DNA from: Phytophthora colocasiae
Lineage: Eukaryota > Oomycota > Peronosporomycetes > Peronosporales > Peronosporaceae
Length of the DNA: 64,000 nucleotides
Direction of reading: 5' to 3'
Assembly (NCBI GenBank): GCA_018806915.1
Contig: JAGKQI010000102.1
Span: 1,426,001-1,490,000 of the forward strand
Below are positions 24,264 to 36,000 of this stretch, piece after piece. The position numbers and the translations under genes were made by a program. The notes under the pieces were generated by a model, which saw only the letters and a list, made by a program, of their open reading frames with translations, was not told the DNA's origin and searched no databases. Each line of letters begins with the position of its first letter. The stretch's first letter is position 1.

Positions 24264-25970
24264 ATGTCAACGAAGGCGTTGATTCCAGGCAACTCACAGA
24301 GGGCCCGGTTGACAGCTCTAAATGCGTTTGAGCGCTTTGCAACTACAGAGGATCTCACAGTGAAAACAATATGCGAGTTTATAGGTAAGGACGAGTCCGG
24401 CGACATGCTCTACCTAATACTCGACAAATTTGCGATGTTTCTAGCGTTTAGAGAAACCTCGAAAGGTTCATTGCTATCTAAGAACTCGGTGGCGAGCTAT
24501 TTTGGCAATGTCAAAAGTCACCTTCTCGAGCTTTTTCCTGCTCTTAATGCTGTTTCTGGAAGAAGACTGCAAAAAATTGCCTCCGTTCTCGACAAATGTT
24601 GCGCCAAACGAGGCTCTGATTACACGCAGCAAGCGCCACCGTGTACTAAAATCGACCTACGATCGCTATGCATGACTATTGGCAAGTGTGCTACTTCTGG
24701 AGACGACTACAAGGACATCGCGCTACTTAATCTGCTGTGGTATCTGCTGGGGCGCTCCTCAGATACTTTATCATTGATGAAAAACCAGGTTGCAGTTTAC
24801 CCAGGTAAGTGGTTTTACTTCACTATATTTTTGGATTAATAGCTCAAGGAAAGTTGCTGTATCAAAATCTAGGTGGCTGTTTGTACATCAGCTTTAAGAG
24901 GATGAAGTCTGCATCTAGCCAAGGCGCTTCTCTATTTTACGATCCCAATGATTTTTCTTCCTGTCCAATTCACGCTCTCGCAGTCGCCACGATCATGCAA
25001 ACATCGCCGAGTGAGTTTTTGCTGGATCAACTGCCTCGAGAAACGCAGTACACACCTGCCTCTCCAGCGGTTGCAATGCCGTTTCGTGAACTTCTTGAAG
25101 TTTCTGTACAATTACCTTCAAGAAAGGATGACCTCGCCGCTGTGAAAGAAGTAAACGAAAAAGTTGTGAGCGTACCTGGGATTCATGCCTACGCTAATCG
25201 TGTTCTTCAGAAGTGGGGTCCTAAATGCGTGGAAAATAATTACCGACTATCCAAGGGGCTGACGTCGCATTCGTTTCGCAGAGGTGCTGCACAAAATGCC
25301 AACGGGAACAGCGACATCAGCCCGCCATGGATTCTTGACAGAGGTGGCTGGAGCATGACAGCTGTAAGTAAAGCTTTCAACTACATTGTTAGCACAACGC
25401 ACGAAGACCAGCAAGTTGGTAAAATTTTGGAACTTGAAATCGACACCACAACTTCCTACATTGCGCTGTTTCGACGCAATGCTGCTCCTCAAATTCGGCA
25501 AGCTCCAGCAGATTCTCTTTACAACGGCAAGCAGTATTTCGGATGCTTTCAACTTCCACGAGGATGTCATCGAACTTTTGACGGCCGTTGCGATACTCCG
25601 CTACCACGACATGCTAACGCTTGCCCCTGCTGCTCCCTACATCAAACGGTTCCGTCAAACTCTGAATCAGCTGCAAATGAGTGAGGCAGAAGTCGCTGCT
25701 TGGGCACTTACGATTAACGCTGCTTTACGTAAGTGTAATGCTGCCGACGCAGCCAACGTCGGAGCGAAGAGCGGGAACTCGTGTCCAGAGATGGCAGGTA
25801 CATATGAAGTTATGCAGAAGCGGTCCGTACTGATTGAGCAACAAACACAGCTTATCGCTAGGCTGAGCAGAGAAGTGAAGCTTCTTAGCAAACGAGTGGA
25901 GAGTTTAGAGGAACCTGACGCGAATACAAGAGCTGCAGAAGCGATGAGCATCGCGGACACAGGAGAATAA
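24264..25970 (+). CDS. Crypton-like tyrosine recombinase
   Basis: Tyrosine recombinases of this kind move Crypton elements through a circular intermediate. Exon 1 is 24264-24804; a 68-bp GT-AG intron follows and exon 2 starts at 24873 in phase. The N-terminal half has SAM-like helices. The C-terminal half shows the catalytic block: LTSHSFRRGAAQ (H-x-x-R), DRGGW, and a candidate nucleophile tyrosine in SKAFNYIV. The frame changes near 25440-25560; the following frame (to 25970) looks coding and ends in a coiled coil (QLIARLSREVKLLSKRVESLE). Either a second small intron or a frameshift joins them, which I cannot decide. The enzyme domain itself looks intact. Confidence 0.8.
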
Positions 25971-26108
25971 AATGAGGCCCATTCTGTCTTACCGACAAGG
26001 ATGCACGCGTGGTCGAAACGACTAGCGTCCGTCTGGTACGAATGATTTTGCGGTCTACAGCCCTTTTCACACGCAGACAGAAGACGTTATCACGAGTGCA
26101 AAGTTGTT

Positions 26109-26408
26109 GTGGCATTCATGAAGATATTCTTACCGAATGGCTTCGACACAACGGGAAGCGATGGTCGTTCGAAGGCTCGAATTCTGGAGTTGGGTCAGGC
26201 AGCGGAGAAAAGCATCTGCTCGTTTCTTCTTGACAACAACATCAAGGCCAAGTCAGTGGGGACAATTGTCAAGAGTCTCAAGCAGTTGCATCACCAGGGG
26301 AAGTTGAGCGTACATATCGAGCGCTATCTTCATCTCGCTGAGGAAGGCCACGTCGTAGATACCACTCCTCCAAAGTGTGTCCATGTTCTCCTTCAGCGAG
26401 GCAATTAA
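26109..26408 (+). CDS. Small helical protein next to the Crypton recombinase
   Basis: A frame of 99 residues starting MAFMKIFLPNGFDTTGSDG, with helices such as ARILELGQAAEKSICSFLL and VGTIVKSLKQLHHQGKLS. It reads like a real protein in composition. It resembles, from memory only, a repetitive oomycete protein family that I cannot name. It follows the recombinase by about 140 bp and may be a second gene of the same element. Confidence 0.45.
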   Translation: MAFMKIFLPNGFDTTGSDGRSKARILELGQAAEKSICSFLLDNNIKAKSVGTIVKSLKQLHHQGKLSVHIERYLHLAEEGHVVDTTPPKCVHVLLQRGN

Positions 26409-27110
26409 TTTCCTTGAGCTGGACTATAACACCCCAGAAAATACATATTTCATATCGTCCATTGCGTTTGTCGTGGCTGCATTCTCCTACCTTGTTGCTT
26501 CACTCAACAATATCCAGTCGTCTTCGATGCTATTGCTACCAACCTCTTGTTGCCCCACGAGTGCCACGCCGTGCACTGCCACCTGCATTGTCTGCTTCTC
26601 TACGGATCCGACACCGTCCACGACCTTCTGCAGCAGATGCTGCTCCAACGCCGCGCACGACCTCCTCCTTCTCTCCTCTTTCTCGTTCTGTCTGTTCTCG
26701 GCTCCGCGCATGTCCTCCTTCTGCGGCTACTGCTGCTCATCCATGGCTCAGCCACCGTGCGTATCTACCACATGTAGCCGCTGCTGCACGCCTTCGCTTT
26801 CGTGCACTCCTTCTCATAGAGCAGCACGAGATCCTGGTCGTCACATCCTTCACCTCGTGGTGCTGTACGTCCCAGCCACCGTGCACGTATTCCCGCAGCT
26901 TCTCTATTGCTCCTACATGAGAGAGCCTCTGGTCGTTCTCCCCCTTTGCGAGTGTCTTTCAGAAATGCTATATTATTGTTTTCCGAAGGTTGTCCGAACT
27001 CTTTGTTTCGGACATTTTTGTCCGAACCTGCACGGTATGGCGTTGCATCCTGCCCGCACTAAAATGCTATACCAGACAACTAAAACGTAGTTCACTTCAT
27101 TTCAAATTTC
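26409..27110. other. CT-rich segment and right-hand TTGTCCGAA motifs
   Basis: The stretch 26520-26960 is rich in C and T with repeated CTGCTC/CCTCCTTCTC words. It is open in several frames, giving cysteine- or leucine-rich translations that look like composition artefacts. TTGTCCGAAC, TTTCGGACA and TTGTCCGAAC follow at 26988-27030. No credible gene seen. Confidence 0.45.
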
Positions 27111-27117
27111 AACAATA

Positions 27118-27613
27118 GAGCGAATAAGAGAGACTTTGAATGTTGAGTTTGAAGCCAAAAAGTACAATAAAAAGTGCGTGCGAACTTAGCGCCGCGGCGC
27201 CAGGCGCGTCTAGGAAATTTTGAACTGAAAAATCCCAAATTGCTGCAGTGCAAAGTACGGATTCGATTCATTCATTTTGACGCAAAATGCAGCCGGAAAG
27301 GGCGGGAAAAGGCGCGTCACCGCAGCGCGTCAAACGGGGTGAGTGCGGAATGAATGTTTTTGAGACGTCCACGCTCAACAAGCAATCCTAGTCCTCACCG
27401 TCAAGTCCACGGAGCGCATCAACGACATACGTCCGATAAGGCAGCGTCTGCAGTACGGATGCTGTTGGCGGGCTACAGAACGAACGATATATGTATCTAT
27501 AGGACTGTTATCGAGCAGGAAGCCCCGCGCACGCCTTGTCTGGAGCAATTCCGTTGTAGTGCTCAAGCTAATGTAGAGTGTTTGTAGGTCATCAAATCTC
27601 TCTTATTCGCTGT
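27118..27613 (+). repeat. MITE-like repeat, left copy of an inverted pair
   Basis: About 495 bp beginning GAGCGAATAAGAGAGA and ending with its near complement CTCTCTTATTCGCT, bordered by TA on both sides as in Tc1/mariner-type elements. Almost the whole sequence is repeated in reverse orientation at 27755-28235. Confidence 0.75.
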
Positions 27614-27754
27614 AATACACCGAATAAGTGAGTCCTGAATTTGAAGGCAGTTTTGAATCGCACTTTACTCGGGGGCGATGACTTTTCTCGGTAGACTCAA
27701 GGTTCACACCCAAATTGCAGTTCAAAATGGAAGCGCGATAAGAGCAAATTGAAT

Positions 27755-28235
27755 TTGAATTTGATGTCCTACAAACACTTTACATTACCTTGAGCAAAAC
27801 GGAATTGCTCCAGACAAGGCGTGCGCGGGGCTTCCTGCTCGATAACAGTCCTATAGATACATATATCGTTCGTTCTGTAGCCCGCCAACAGCATCCGTAC
27901 TGCAGACGCTGCCTTATCGGACGTATGTCGTTGATGCGCTCCGTGGACTTGACGGTGAGGACTAGGATTGCTTGTTGAGCGTGGACGTCTCAAAAACATT
28001 CATTCCGCACTCACCCCGTTTGACGCGCTGCGGTGACGCGCCTTTTCCCGCCCTTTCCGGCTGCATTTTGCGTCAAAATGAATGAATCGAATCCGTACTT
28101 TGCACTGCAGCAATTTGGGATTTTTCAGTTCAAAATTTCCTAGACGCGCCTGGCGCCGCGGCGCTAAGTTTGCACGCACTTTTTATTGTACTTTTTGGCT
28201 TCAAACTCAACATTCAAAGTCTCTCTTATTCGCTC
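27755..28235 (-). repeat. MITE-like repeat, right copy of an inverted pair
   Basis: Inverted near-copy of 27118-27613, separated from it by about 140 bp. Its outer end (CTCTCTTATTCGCTCTA) touches the ATG of the pogo transposase frame at 28238. The inner end is degenerate. The two copies can fold into a hairpin with stems of about 470 bp. Confidence 0.75.
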
Positions 28236-28237
28236 TA

Positions 28238-29839
28238 ATGGGACGGCAGTGCAACACCGGAGCAGGACGAAAGTCGAAACACTACAAGCGCATTTCAATT
28301 GACTACACACATAAGCTACAAGTTCGTCAATTATTAGATCGAGGCAACGATACAGGAAAAGCAATAACAAAGTTCTACCCCTCAATTAACAATTCAGTTG
28401 AGGGAACTAAGAAGCTAAAGCAGATTTCATCATGGCGACGTCAACGTGAGTGTATCGAGCAGATGTGCAATCAAGGAAAAGGACATCACAAAAATCTGCG
28501 CAGAATCGGCGAGGCTATCGTCTTGCCCCATGACGCAGCAGAGTACATCGTGCTCTGGATTAACTCAATGAGACGAGAAGGCTGTCCTGTATCAGCTCAA
28601 ATGTTGCAGTTCAAGGCGCTAGAGGTTGCGTCTGAGCGTGGTCTCTCCGCTGATATATTTACCTCCTCGTACTCGTGGCGGAGGAGCTTTATGCATCGAC
28701 ACAGATTGTCAATCCGGGTACGTACAAGACAAGGACAGACAACACCAGAAGACGCTCAAGCTGCGGCTGCCAAATTTCGAGCGGAAGTGCGTGAATTGAT
28801 TGTGAAGCACAATATCTCTACAGTTCTCAACGCTGATCAAACCGGTGAGATAACTTTGTATCTGTTGATGTTCGAAACGCTAAGCTAACACGTCATGCTA
28901 AGCTGTTTTCTTTGAGTACTTGCCTAAGAAGACCGACTAAAGGAGAGAAGACAGTCTGGGTCAAGTGCGGGGGCAAGGACAATAGCGAGCCACTACCATG
29001 TTGCTGGTAGATTAGCAAGTGAACAAGTATCCACCATTTATCATTTTCAAGGCTCGAAATTCAAACAGTGTCAGTACACAGCAGAAGAACGATCAACAGC
29101 GAAACGGATTTGTGCGGGTTCTGTGGAAGAAACTAAGCAAACTGCAGGTGCACCATCGTTGCTAAATCTACGGCAGCTCCACGGCGTGGTGGAACAGCAA
29201 GATCTCTCTGAAGTTCTTGAAGTTTCATTTCGCTGAACGTACAAACTTTGGTGAGAAGCTACTACTTCTGTGGGACAATTTCTCTGGTCACTGAACGCAA
29301 GAGGTCATTTCCTACGAAGAATCCGTTAATGTTATCCTCAAGAAGGTTCCACCTCGGAGAGCAAGCTACGGGGCTACTGGGTGGACCGACTTCATGGCCA
29401 AGTTGCTGATCATCATGCAAGCGACGTGACCAAAGCAGCGCAACAACTCGGGATTACCGCGCGCATTCAAGTCGCTTCAAGATCGAAACCTCAAGATGTA
29501 GCGCGGGATCACATTGCTCACATTCGGAAGGAAGCCAATCCGACATCATTTCGGGCCATACCCCCAAGCCGTGATGACATTTTTTTTGTGTCGTGGATTA
29601 CATCAAGCTGGGAGAGTCTGACTGTTGCCACTATTATAGGTGGTTTTTCAAATGTCAATATTCTGGGTGACTTGCGGGTTCCGCATCATGGGCTTGATCA
29701 GGAACAGTGGCAAGCTACGACCGACGAATTGATTGAGAAGCTGAAACATTCTGGTGTTCTAGAGGAATCTGTTGATTCCGATAATGATTTGGAAAGCTGC
29801 CCAGATGTGAAAGGAGAAGTGTCCATTATTTCTCTTTAA
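28238..29839 (+). pseudogene. Pogo/Tigger-like transposase, degraded
   Basis: A CENP-B-type DNA-binding region plus DDE transposase of the Tc1/mariner superfamily. The first frame (28238-28888) runs MGRQCNTGAGRKSKHYKRIS, then a CENP-B-like HTH (SYSWRRSFMHRHRLSIRV), and reaches the first catalytic aspartate region NADQTG. After 28850 the reading continues only across frameshifts: FFEYLPKKT, KTVWVKCGGKDN, then LLLWDNFSGH near 29265, and KKVPPRRASYGATGWTD. The C-terminal piece is open at 29381-29839 (ending EGEVSIISL-like). Several frame changes and stops mean the gene is dead. Its ends overlap the MITE-like repeats on the left, suggesting these derive from related elements. Confidence 0.75.
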
Positions 29840-29888
29840 TATACATAAATTTTACTTATAAGGAATGCAAAGGTAACCAAGCGAGCTT

Positions 29889-29952
29889 GGACACGTAGCT
29901 CAAGTGGCACGTTTTGTGCGGATGGACACGGGTTCGATTCCCGTCGTGTCCA
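29889..29952 (+). tRNA. tRNA-like remnant with shortened D/anticodon region
   Basis: A perfect 7-bp acceptor stem (GGACACG with CGTGTCC) and a perfect T-arm (ACGGG TTCGATT CCCGT) are present, with A as discriminator and a run of seven T at 29956 that could end Pol III transcription. The box A-like GCTCAAGTGG is there, but the second D-stem strand is missing, so the molecule is only 64 nt. It is a tRNA pseudogene or a tRNA-derived SINE head rather than a working tRNA. Confidence 0.5.
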
Positions 29953-29959
29953 TATTTTT

Positions 29960-30691
29960 TTGTTTAAAATGTAGTATTTTAATGCTAATTATAACCTGCT
30001 GTATCAGCACACTACCCTTTTCACTGTAAAGTGCCGTTCGGATAGGACATGAGCAATGCGGTACACGTAATATTTTGAATGAGCATAATCATTTTGACTC
30101 CAGTGATAAACGAGGAAATCTCCCCGTTCACCTTGCGCGCCTGCAAGTGCGAATTTCCACAGTGAAACGTGCTAGATGTGTACAAGACATGCTAACGAAG
30201 CGAGGGAGCGCGTGTAGCGATCGCACCACCACGATATAAGCACATCATACTACAGCAGGGTCGGACGCAATCCGATTACATAGTTAGAGAGGTCCTGCTA
30301 TTTTTAATGAGCAGAATAAAATAAAGTTTGACAGTTGGGGAATCTGTGTACGGAAGGGGTCAAATTGACCCCGTACCTAGACTTGCATTTGATTGGACAA
30401 AAGATCTGTGAAGAAGGACTGCCTCTTTAGGATTCAAACCGGAGTATGGAGCCCTCGCCCAAGCAATCATCACCTTCGTAAGGAGGGGAAATGGCGAGCG
30501 TGAACATCAATACAATTAGCATGCGCGCTTCTATCCTCTGCTTCACCTGATCACGAGGCGTTTTGCTCACTTCCTGAGGGTATTAATCCTCGGATCTTTT
30601 CGGTCTGGAGTATGTGTATTCTCGACGAACTTGTAAACAATACAAATGCCTACGCTGAGATGAAGAAGAAAAAAAGAAGGAAAAGCGTCTT
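29960..30691. other. Gene-free stretch before piggyBac-1
   Basis: No credible coding frame. It contains the palindrome GGGGTCAAATTGACCCC at 30356-30372, a form seen near the ends of some piggyBac elements, but I could not place the matching right end. Confidence 0.4.
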
Positions 30692-31402
30692 TTGTACGCA
30701 GCTACGTGGACCCCGGTAACTGTGTGTAAACTAAAGATTTGGCTGGGGATTGTTGTGCTCATGATGCTATACAAAATCAAGCGGCAGCGCGAGTGCTGGT
30801 CCAAGACTGATGGTTTCGTCAAGTACTCGTTCGTGAAGCATACGGGTCGCAATCGGTTTCAAGCTATCCGTTGTAGCTCCACCGACTACCGTGAAACAAG
30901 GATTTTGGAAAGATAAACTGGAACCGCTTTCGTCACATCTAGCAAAAGCTTTTCAACGTTACTATACACCCGCAACAAACGTGAGTGTGGATGAGATAAT
31001 GGTTCGATTCTGTGGGAAAACATCGGTTCGTATACGGGAAAAGCCCACTTCGCGAGGATACCGTATTGTTGCGGTGTGTGATTGTGGTTATTGTTGTGGA
31101 TACCCGTTACATTCTCGTCCTTTGAATTGTGAAATGAAAGAAAGAAAGGGCTTGGGATTTGTTAGTAACCTGGTACTCCGCTTGTGTGAAACTCTTCCGT
31201 ACACGTCGAAGAAGTTTAATCTTTACATGGACAATTATTACTCCACGGTACCGCTGTTTAAAACGCTAAGACAAATGGGCATCGGTGCTTGTGGAACTAC
31301 AAGATCTTCACGAATTGGCTTCCCAAATGACACGAATCTGCGCAACAATGCCGCACTCCGCAAAATGCCCCAGAACACGTTCAAGACGAAAGGCCTCACC
31401 TC
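30692..31402 (+). pseudogene. PiggyBac-1 transposase, N-terminal and central part
   Basis: The first frame (30692-30905) matches the piggyBac N-terminal region (WTPVTVCKLKIWLGIVVLM, GRNRFQAIR). After a frame change near 30885, the next frame carries VSVDEIMVRFCG with the first catalytic aspartate and LYMDNYYSTVPLF with the second. The gene is then cut at 31402 by a Copia element and resumes at 61238 after one copy of ACCTC. Across that junction the restored reading is TKGLTSVLVEVCK, in frame. The frameshift at 30885 predates or is independent of the Copia. Confidence 0.85.
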
Positions 31403-31626
31403 TGTTGAAGTAACCTCTCAACATACTGTTTATCTACCTTTGACGTACGATGACTGGCTCTCATAGAGCCTGCTATAGCCACTATAGTGAATGCCTGTTC
31501 ACAATGACTGGTATGCAGCTAACCAATTTTCTAAAGCTTATAATCTAACTCACTTCGTCTTTTGACGGCCACTACACACTACTTCTTCTCCTCCTTCCTT
31601 CTACACTACCTACGCTACTCGCCAGA
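31403..31626 (+). repeat. Copia 5' LTR
   Basis: Starts TGTTGAAGTAACCTC and ends CTACTCGCCAGA. Compared with the 3' LTR it has about six substitutions and lacks a 20-bp block after GCCACTATA. That divergence means the insertion is not recent. Confidence 0.9.
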
Positions 31627-31641
31627 GGTTATGAGCCCAAG
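31627..31641 (+). promoter_or_regulatory. Copia primer-binding site
   Basis: GGTTATGAGCCCAAG lies directly after the LTR. It is complementary to the anticodon arm of initiator tRNA-Met (GGGCTCATAACC), the half-tRNA primer mode known from Drosophila copia. Confidence 0.7.
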
Positions 31642-33077
31642 ACAAGCCTCAAGCGACGACTTCCCACGACTCATCGGCGCCGAGAACTTCGACGCGTGGA
31701 AGGCTCGTGTGCGCAGCACTCGATGGCAAGCACAAGCTCGGCTACGTGAACCAGCTTGACTACGATGGTGTGTCAGACGAGGAGATTGAAGACAGCACTA
31801 ATGACATGTCCTACGACGACGACCCTCCTGCCAAGGCCACCAAGGATGCTGAAGTCGACTATGACACTGTTGACTACGAGGAGAGCGATGACGAGCTAAA
31901 GCCGCCCTCGGACTCTGATGAGGACTCCGGAGCCAGCTCAGATGGATCGATCAAGCGCAAGGACCTTCCAGCCGTCCGACCGTTTAACTCGCATGAAGCT
32001 CGCCGAGCACGTAAGCACCTGAAGAAAGAGAAGCCTCAGCCTCTTAGCCAGCGTGAGCGCCGTCGCCAAGAAGCCAAGACCAAAGCCTTCGTGATGAAGA
32101 CGATGGACAACATGCACGTGCGGCTGGTCAAGAATCTCAAGACTTCCTACGAGATTTTCAACTACATCTGCCAGAAGTACGAGGGAGCAGCCTTTCACGG
32201 TGACCCGTACTTCATCCAACACTACTTGATGAAGATCAAGTATGAGTAAGGATCCGACTTGACTGAATTCTTTCTCAAACTCGAGAACGCGATGAAAGAC
32301 GCGTCACAAGCCACCGAGTCGGTGATGACCGAGGGACAGAAGGCTATCTACCTGTTCCATTTGATGCCCAAGTCGTCGAAGGATGATCTCCGCATTTGGA
32401 AGGGCCAACGAAAGTATATCCCGTATGAAGATTTCAAGCAGAGTATCGAAGGCAAGGTTCGCGACCGTCAAGCACAGGAGCGATACCGCTTGGCCAAGGG
32501 TACCCTTGAGACTCCTGCAACCAAGGGTGAGCGAGCTCTTGTGGTAACTGGGCCTTCTGCATTGCATGCTCCAGAGCGCGACAATGTCAATATCTGCTCG
32601 TACTGTGATCGCCCACGCCACAACAATTGCCAGTGCCGCGGTCTACAAAAAGACCTGCGTGATGGACGAGTGAAGGCTGGAACGGTACTCCCTACTAATT
32701 ACGCTTTCAAGGGTAACTCGAAGCGCGATCATCCGTATCGGAACTCGAACAAGGGGCGCAGCTACAAGGGAAATAACAACCGAGACTTCAAGGGCAACAA
32801 CGGTGGCAACAACAAGAAACACGGGAACGGTGGCAAACAACGTGGCCAAGAGCGCTACAAGGACCATCCTCTCCAGTCAGATAATGACGACGATGACGGC
32901 AACGACAGTGATTCTGGAAACCGTAAGGTGTCTCGCCAAGGACGTCGTGATACCGGTCTCATTGCTCTCACCACCACAGTTAATCCCCAGTTTAGTCTTT
33001 CCGCTCAAGCCAAGGTTGGACCTGACCCCACCTGGACGATCGACTCTGGCCGCACACGCCATGTGTCCCATGAATAA
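31631..33077 (+). pseudogene. Copia gag and start of protease
   Basis: Gag starts MSPRQASSDDFPRLIGAENF at 31631, overlapping the primer site, and shifts frame near 31720. The next frame has an acidic stretch and the coat-like helical region (IFNYICQKYEG), then a stop near 32248; the remainder runs to 33077. A zinc knuckle of CCHC type is visible (CSYCDRPRHNNCQC), followed by a glycine/asparagine/lysine-rich tail. The protease motif appears as WTIDSGRTRHVSH, with the catalytic DSG. Stops and shifts make it inactive. Confidence 0.8.
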
Positions 33078-36000
33078 CAGTGGTTTACCGACATCACCAC
33101 GAGTGGTGGATCGATCACGGTTGGTTGAAACAACCAGATCCCCATTGAAGGCATTGGACGGGTCGAACTGCAAGTCTCTGACTCCAAGGGCAAAATGCAG
33201 AAGCTTATCCTTCATGCTGTCCCGTACGCTCCTCAGCTCCAACTCAGTCTGCTGTCAATTCCAGCAGCGGTGAAGCACGAATTTCGCTTCAGCTTTGACC
33301 GCAAGAAGTGCGCTATGCAAACCGACCAGCGCTTCAAGATCAAGGAACTCATGGCTAACAACACGGACCTGTATCAGTTCCAAGCCAAGCCAGCAGCATC
33401 ACCAGCGGTCCTTATTGCCTCAGGTAAGCAACGTTCTTTTCTACTCTTACATAAACGGACATCGTAACGTTCGTGTCTTAAATGACCTATCTAGGAGCCA
33501 AGCCATACATGGACTCGATGAATCTTTACCTCTAGGTTCTACGCCAGATTACTGCTGTGTTGCATGCACGTTCGCGAGGTCACACTGCTCCCTCTTTTAC
33601 TCTAATAGAGTTGTTAAACGTGCCACAAGACCTTTGTTAAAAGTCCATTCTGATGATATCTGTGGTCCACTTCCTGTGCCTAGCCTTACTGGTTGTCGTT
33701 ATTTCTTGAACTTCATCGATGACTTTTCTCGATTCATGTTCACTTATACAATTAAGAACCGTAGCGAGTTGTATGACTGCTACGAAGACTTCAGGAATAA
33801 AGCTCTGAACATCTTTAGACAGGACATTTCTGTTATTGAGTACACGTTCAGTGTTGAAGACGATAAGGCTCAAGGAAACTTTGAGATTCAACGGCTCCAA
33901 GCAGATAATGCGAAAGAGTACGAGAAGCTGGGTCGAATCATCTTGAAAAAGTATGGGACCCATGCACAATTCACCAACGCATACACTCTTCAGCAGAATG
34001 GAGTTGCTGAACACCACATGGAGCATGTCCGAGCCCTTCTACTTGATGTCAAACTCCCCAAGAGATTGTGGCCGCGTGCGTCTATCACGTAACAACTCTC
34101 ATCAACATGACGCAGCTCTAGGACGGACGGTCGAACCCCGTACGAGCTTTGGTACAACCGAATCCCATCGATGCAATACATCAAAGTCTTTGGATGTAGT
34201 GGATACGAGACAAACTCGACGCTAGAGCCCGTTTGTGCGTGCATATCGGCGTACCTGACCACAAGAAAGGATATCGTCTGATGGACATTAACACACGTGC
34301 CATTGTGTATAGTCGTGATGTAGTTTTTAAAGAGGACGAATTTCCCCCTCTCACTGGTCTACACCAGAGCCCACCCAACCCACCAACAGGCAGCAACCTG
34401 CTGAAGAACCTGTACCTGTACCTGCGTCATCTGCACCTGCTTTTATACCAGCCCAAAAGCCGGAAACTGAGCCTGTATCAGAACCAGTGACGACACCATT
34501 ACCCACTTCAGGTCATGCAACGGGAACCGTATCAGGTACAGCCAACAAGCGGGTACTACCCTCTTTGAGGGAGGCTATTGATCGAACAGCCATTCATTAC
34601 TCATTTAGAACAGAGACGGACTCTGATCCTCCGCACATAAGCGACCTCGCCTCGCTGCGGAAGCCACTGAAAAATGCCGCAACTCTGAGAAGGCCTGTGC
34701 TCAACTCTGAGGAAGACATCCACGAACAGGAGCAACGTCAGCATTTACTGTACACATTACTAGCTATTTGGTCTGTGTCAGAGCCCACTACGTATCGGGA
34801 AGCAATCAAATCTTCCCACGCTAACCAGTGGCATTCAGCAGCTAAATCGGAATACAAGTCCCTCATGAACAATAACACTTGGGTGTTCGTAACCCCTCCT
34901 AAAAGGAGAAAAATCTTGAGTAGCCGATGGGTCTTCATGATGAAGTATACCGGCACTGGCGAAATTGACCGCTTTAAGGCGCGTCTGGTGATCAAAGGGT
35001 TCCTACAGGAATTTGGCATCGACTACAATGAGATATTCTCACCTTTCATCAGGATGGAGGTACTCAGACTACTGCTTACTATTGCAGCTCTTCTCGACCT
35101 TGATGTCCACTGAATGGATGTCAAAACAGCATTCCTTAATGGCTATTTGGAAGAAGAGATCTACATGGCTCAACCGAAATCCCGGGCAAGGAGCATCTAG
35201 TGTGCAAACTTCTTAAAAGCTTATACGGGTTAAAAAAAGCGCCCCGTGTCTGGTACCAAACCTTGTCTGCCTTTTTAGAGAGCCGTGGGTTTCTGAAACT
35301 CATTAAAGATCGATGTGCCTTCGACGCACTGTTGACAACGTCACTTGTTATATTGCAGTGTGCGTTGACGACATACTGATCATTGCGCCTACACCAGCAC
35401 TCGCCCGTGACCTGAAATCAGCCCTGAAAATACGATTTTCCATATCAGATTTAGGGGAGGAGACGTACTTACTCGGCTGGTCCTTTCAACGTGACCATAA
35501 GAACCAAACGATATTTATCCACCAATACAAGTACGCTACGAAGGTCATCGACCGCTTCAGCGACTACATTCCGTACCCTATTGCAACACCAGCAGAACGG
35601 AACGCCAAACTCTCCGTAAGCAGCCAACCTAACAGTGAGCAAGAGAAAGATGCGATGAAATCTATTCCGTATCGCCAAGTAGGCAGTGTCATGTATCTAA
35701 TGGTTGGGACACGACCCGACATGGCATTCTACATCCGCGAGGCCAGTCAGTTCCTAGACAATCCAGGAATGGAACGTTAAAAAGCTGTCACTCGTGGCCT
35801 AAAATATCAGTCAGGAACGAAAGAATACGGTCTCATTCTGCGAGGCTCGTCCGACGTTACCTCGGAGAACCTAGCCGACCAGCTACTTGCCTACAGTAAC
35901 TCTGACTATGTTAACTGCCCCGACACGAGACGCTGTCGGTGGATATGTGACTATGCTCGCAGCAGTCTAATCTCATGGCTCTCCCGGAAGCACCACACTG

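Noticed and set aside
26375..27090. Cysteine- and leucine-rich frames of up to 237 residues
   Set aside because: The DNA is CT-rich and several overlapping frames are open at once, as expected from composition alone.
27354..27999. Two identical short proteins on opposite strands
   Set aside because: They are the same frame read from the two inverted MITE-like copies; other frames are equally open and no motif is present.
30356..30372. Palindrome as the left terminus of piggyBac-1
   Set aside because: No TTAA is placed next to it and no matching right end was found after 61726, so the boundary is not claimed.
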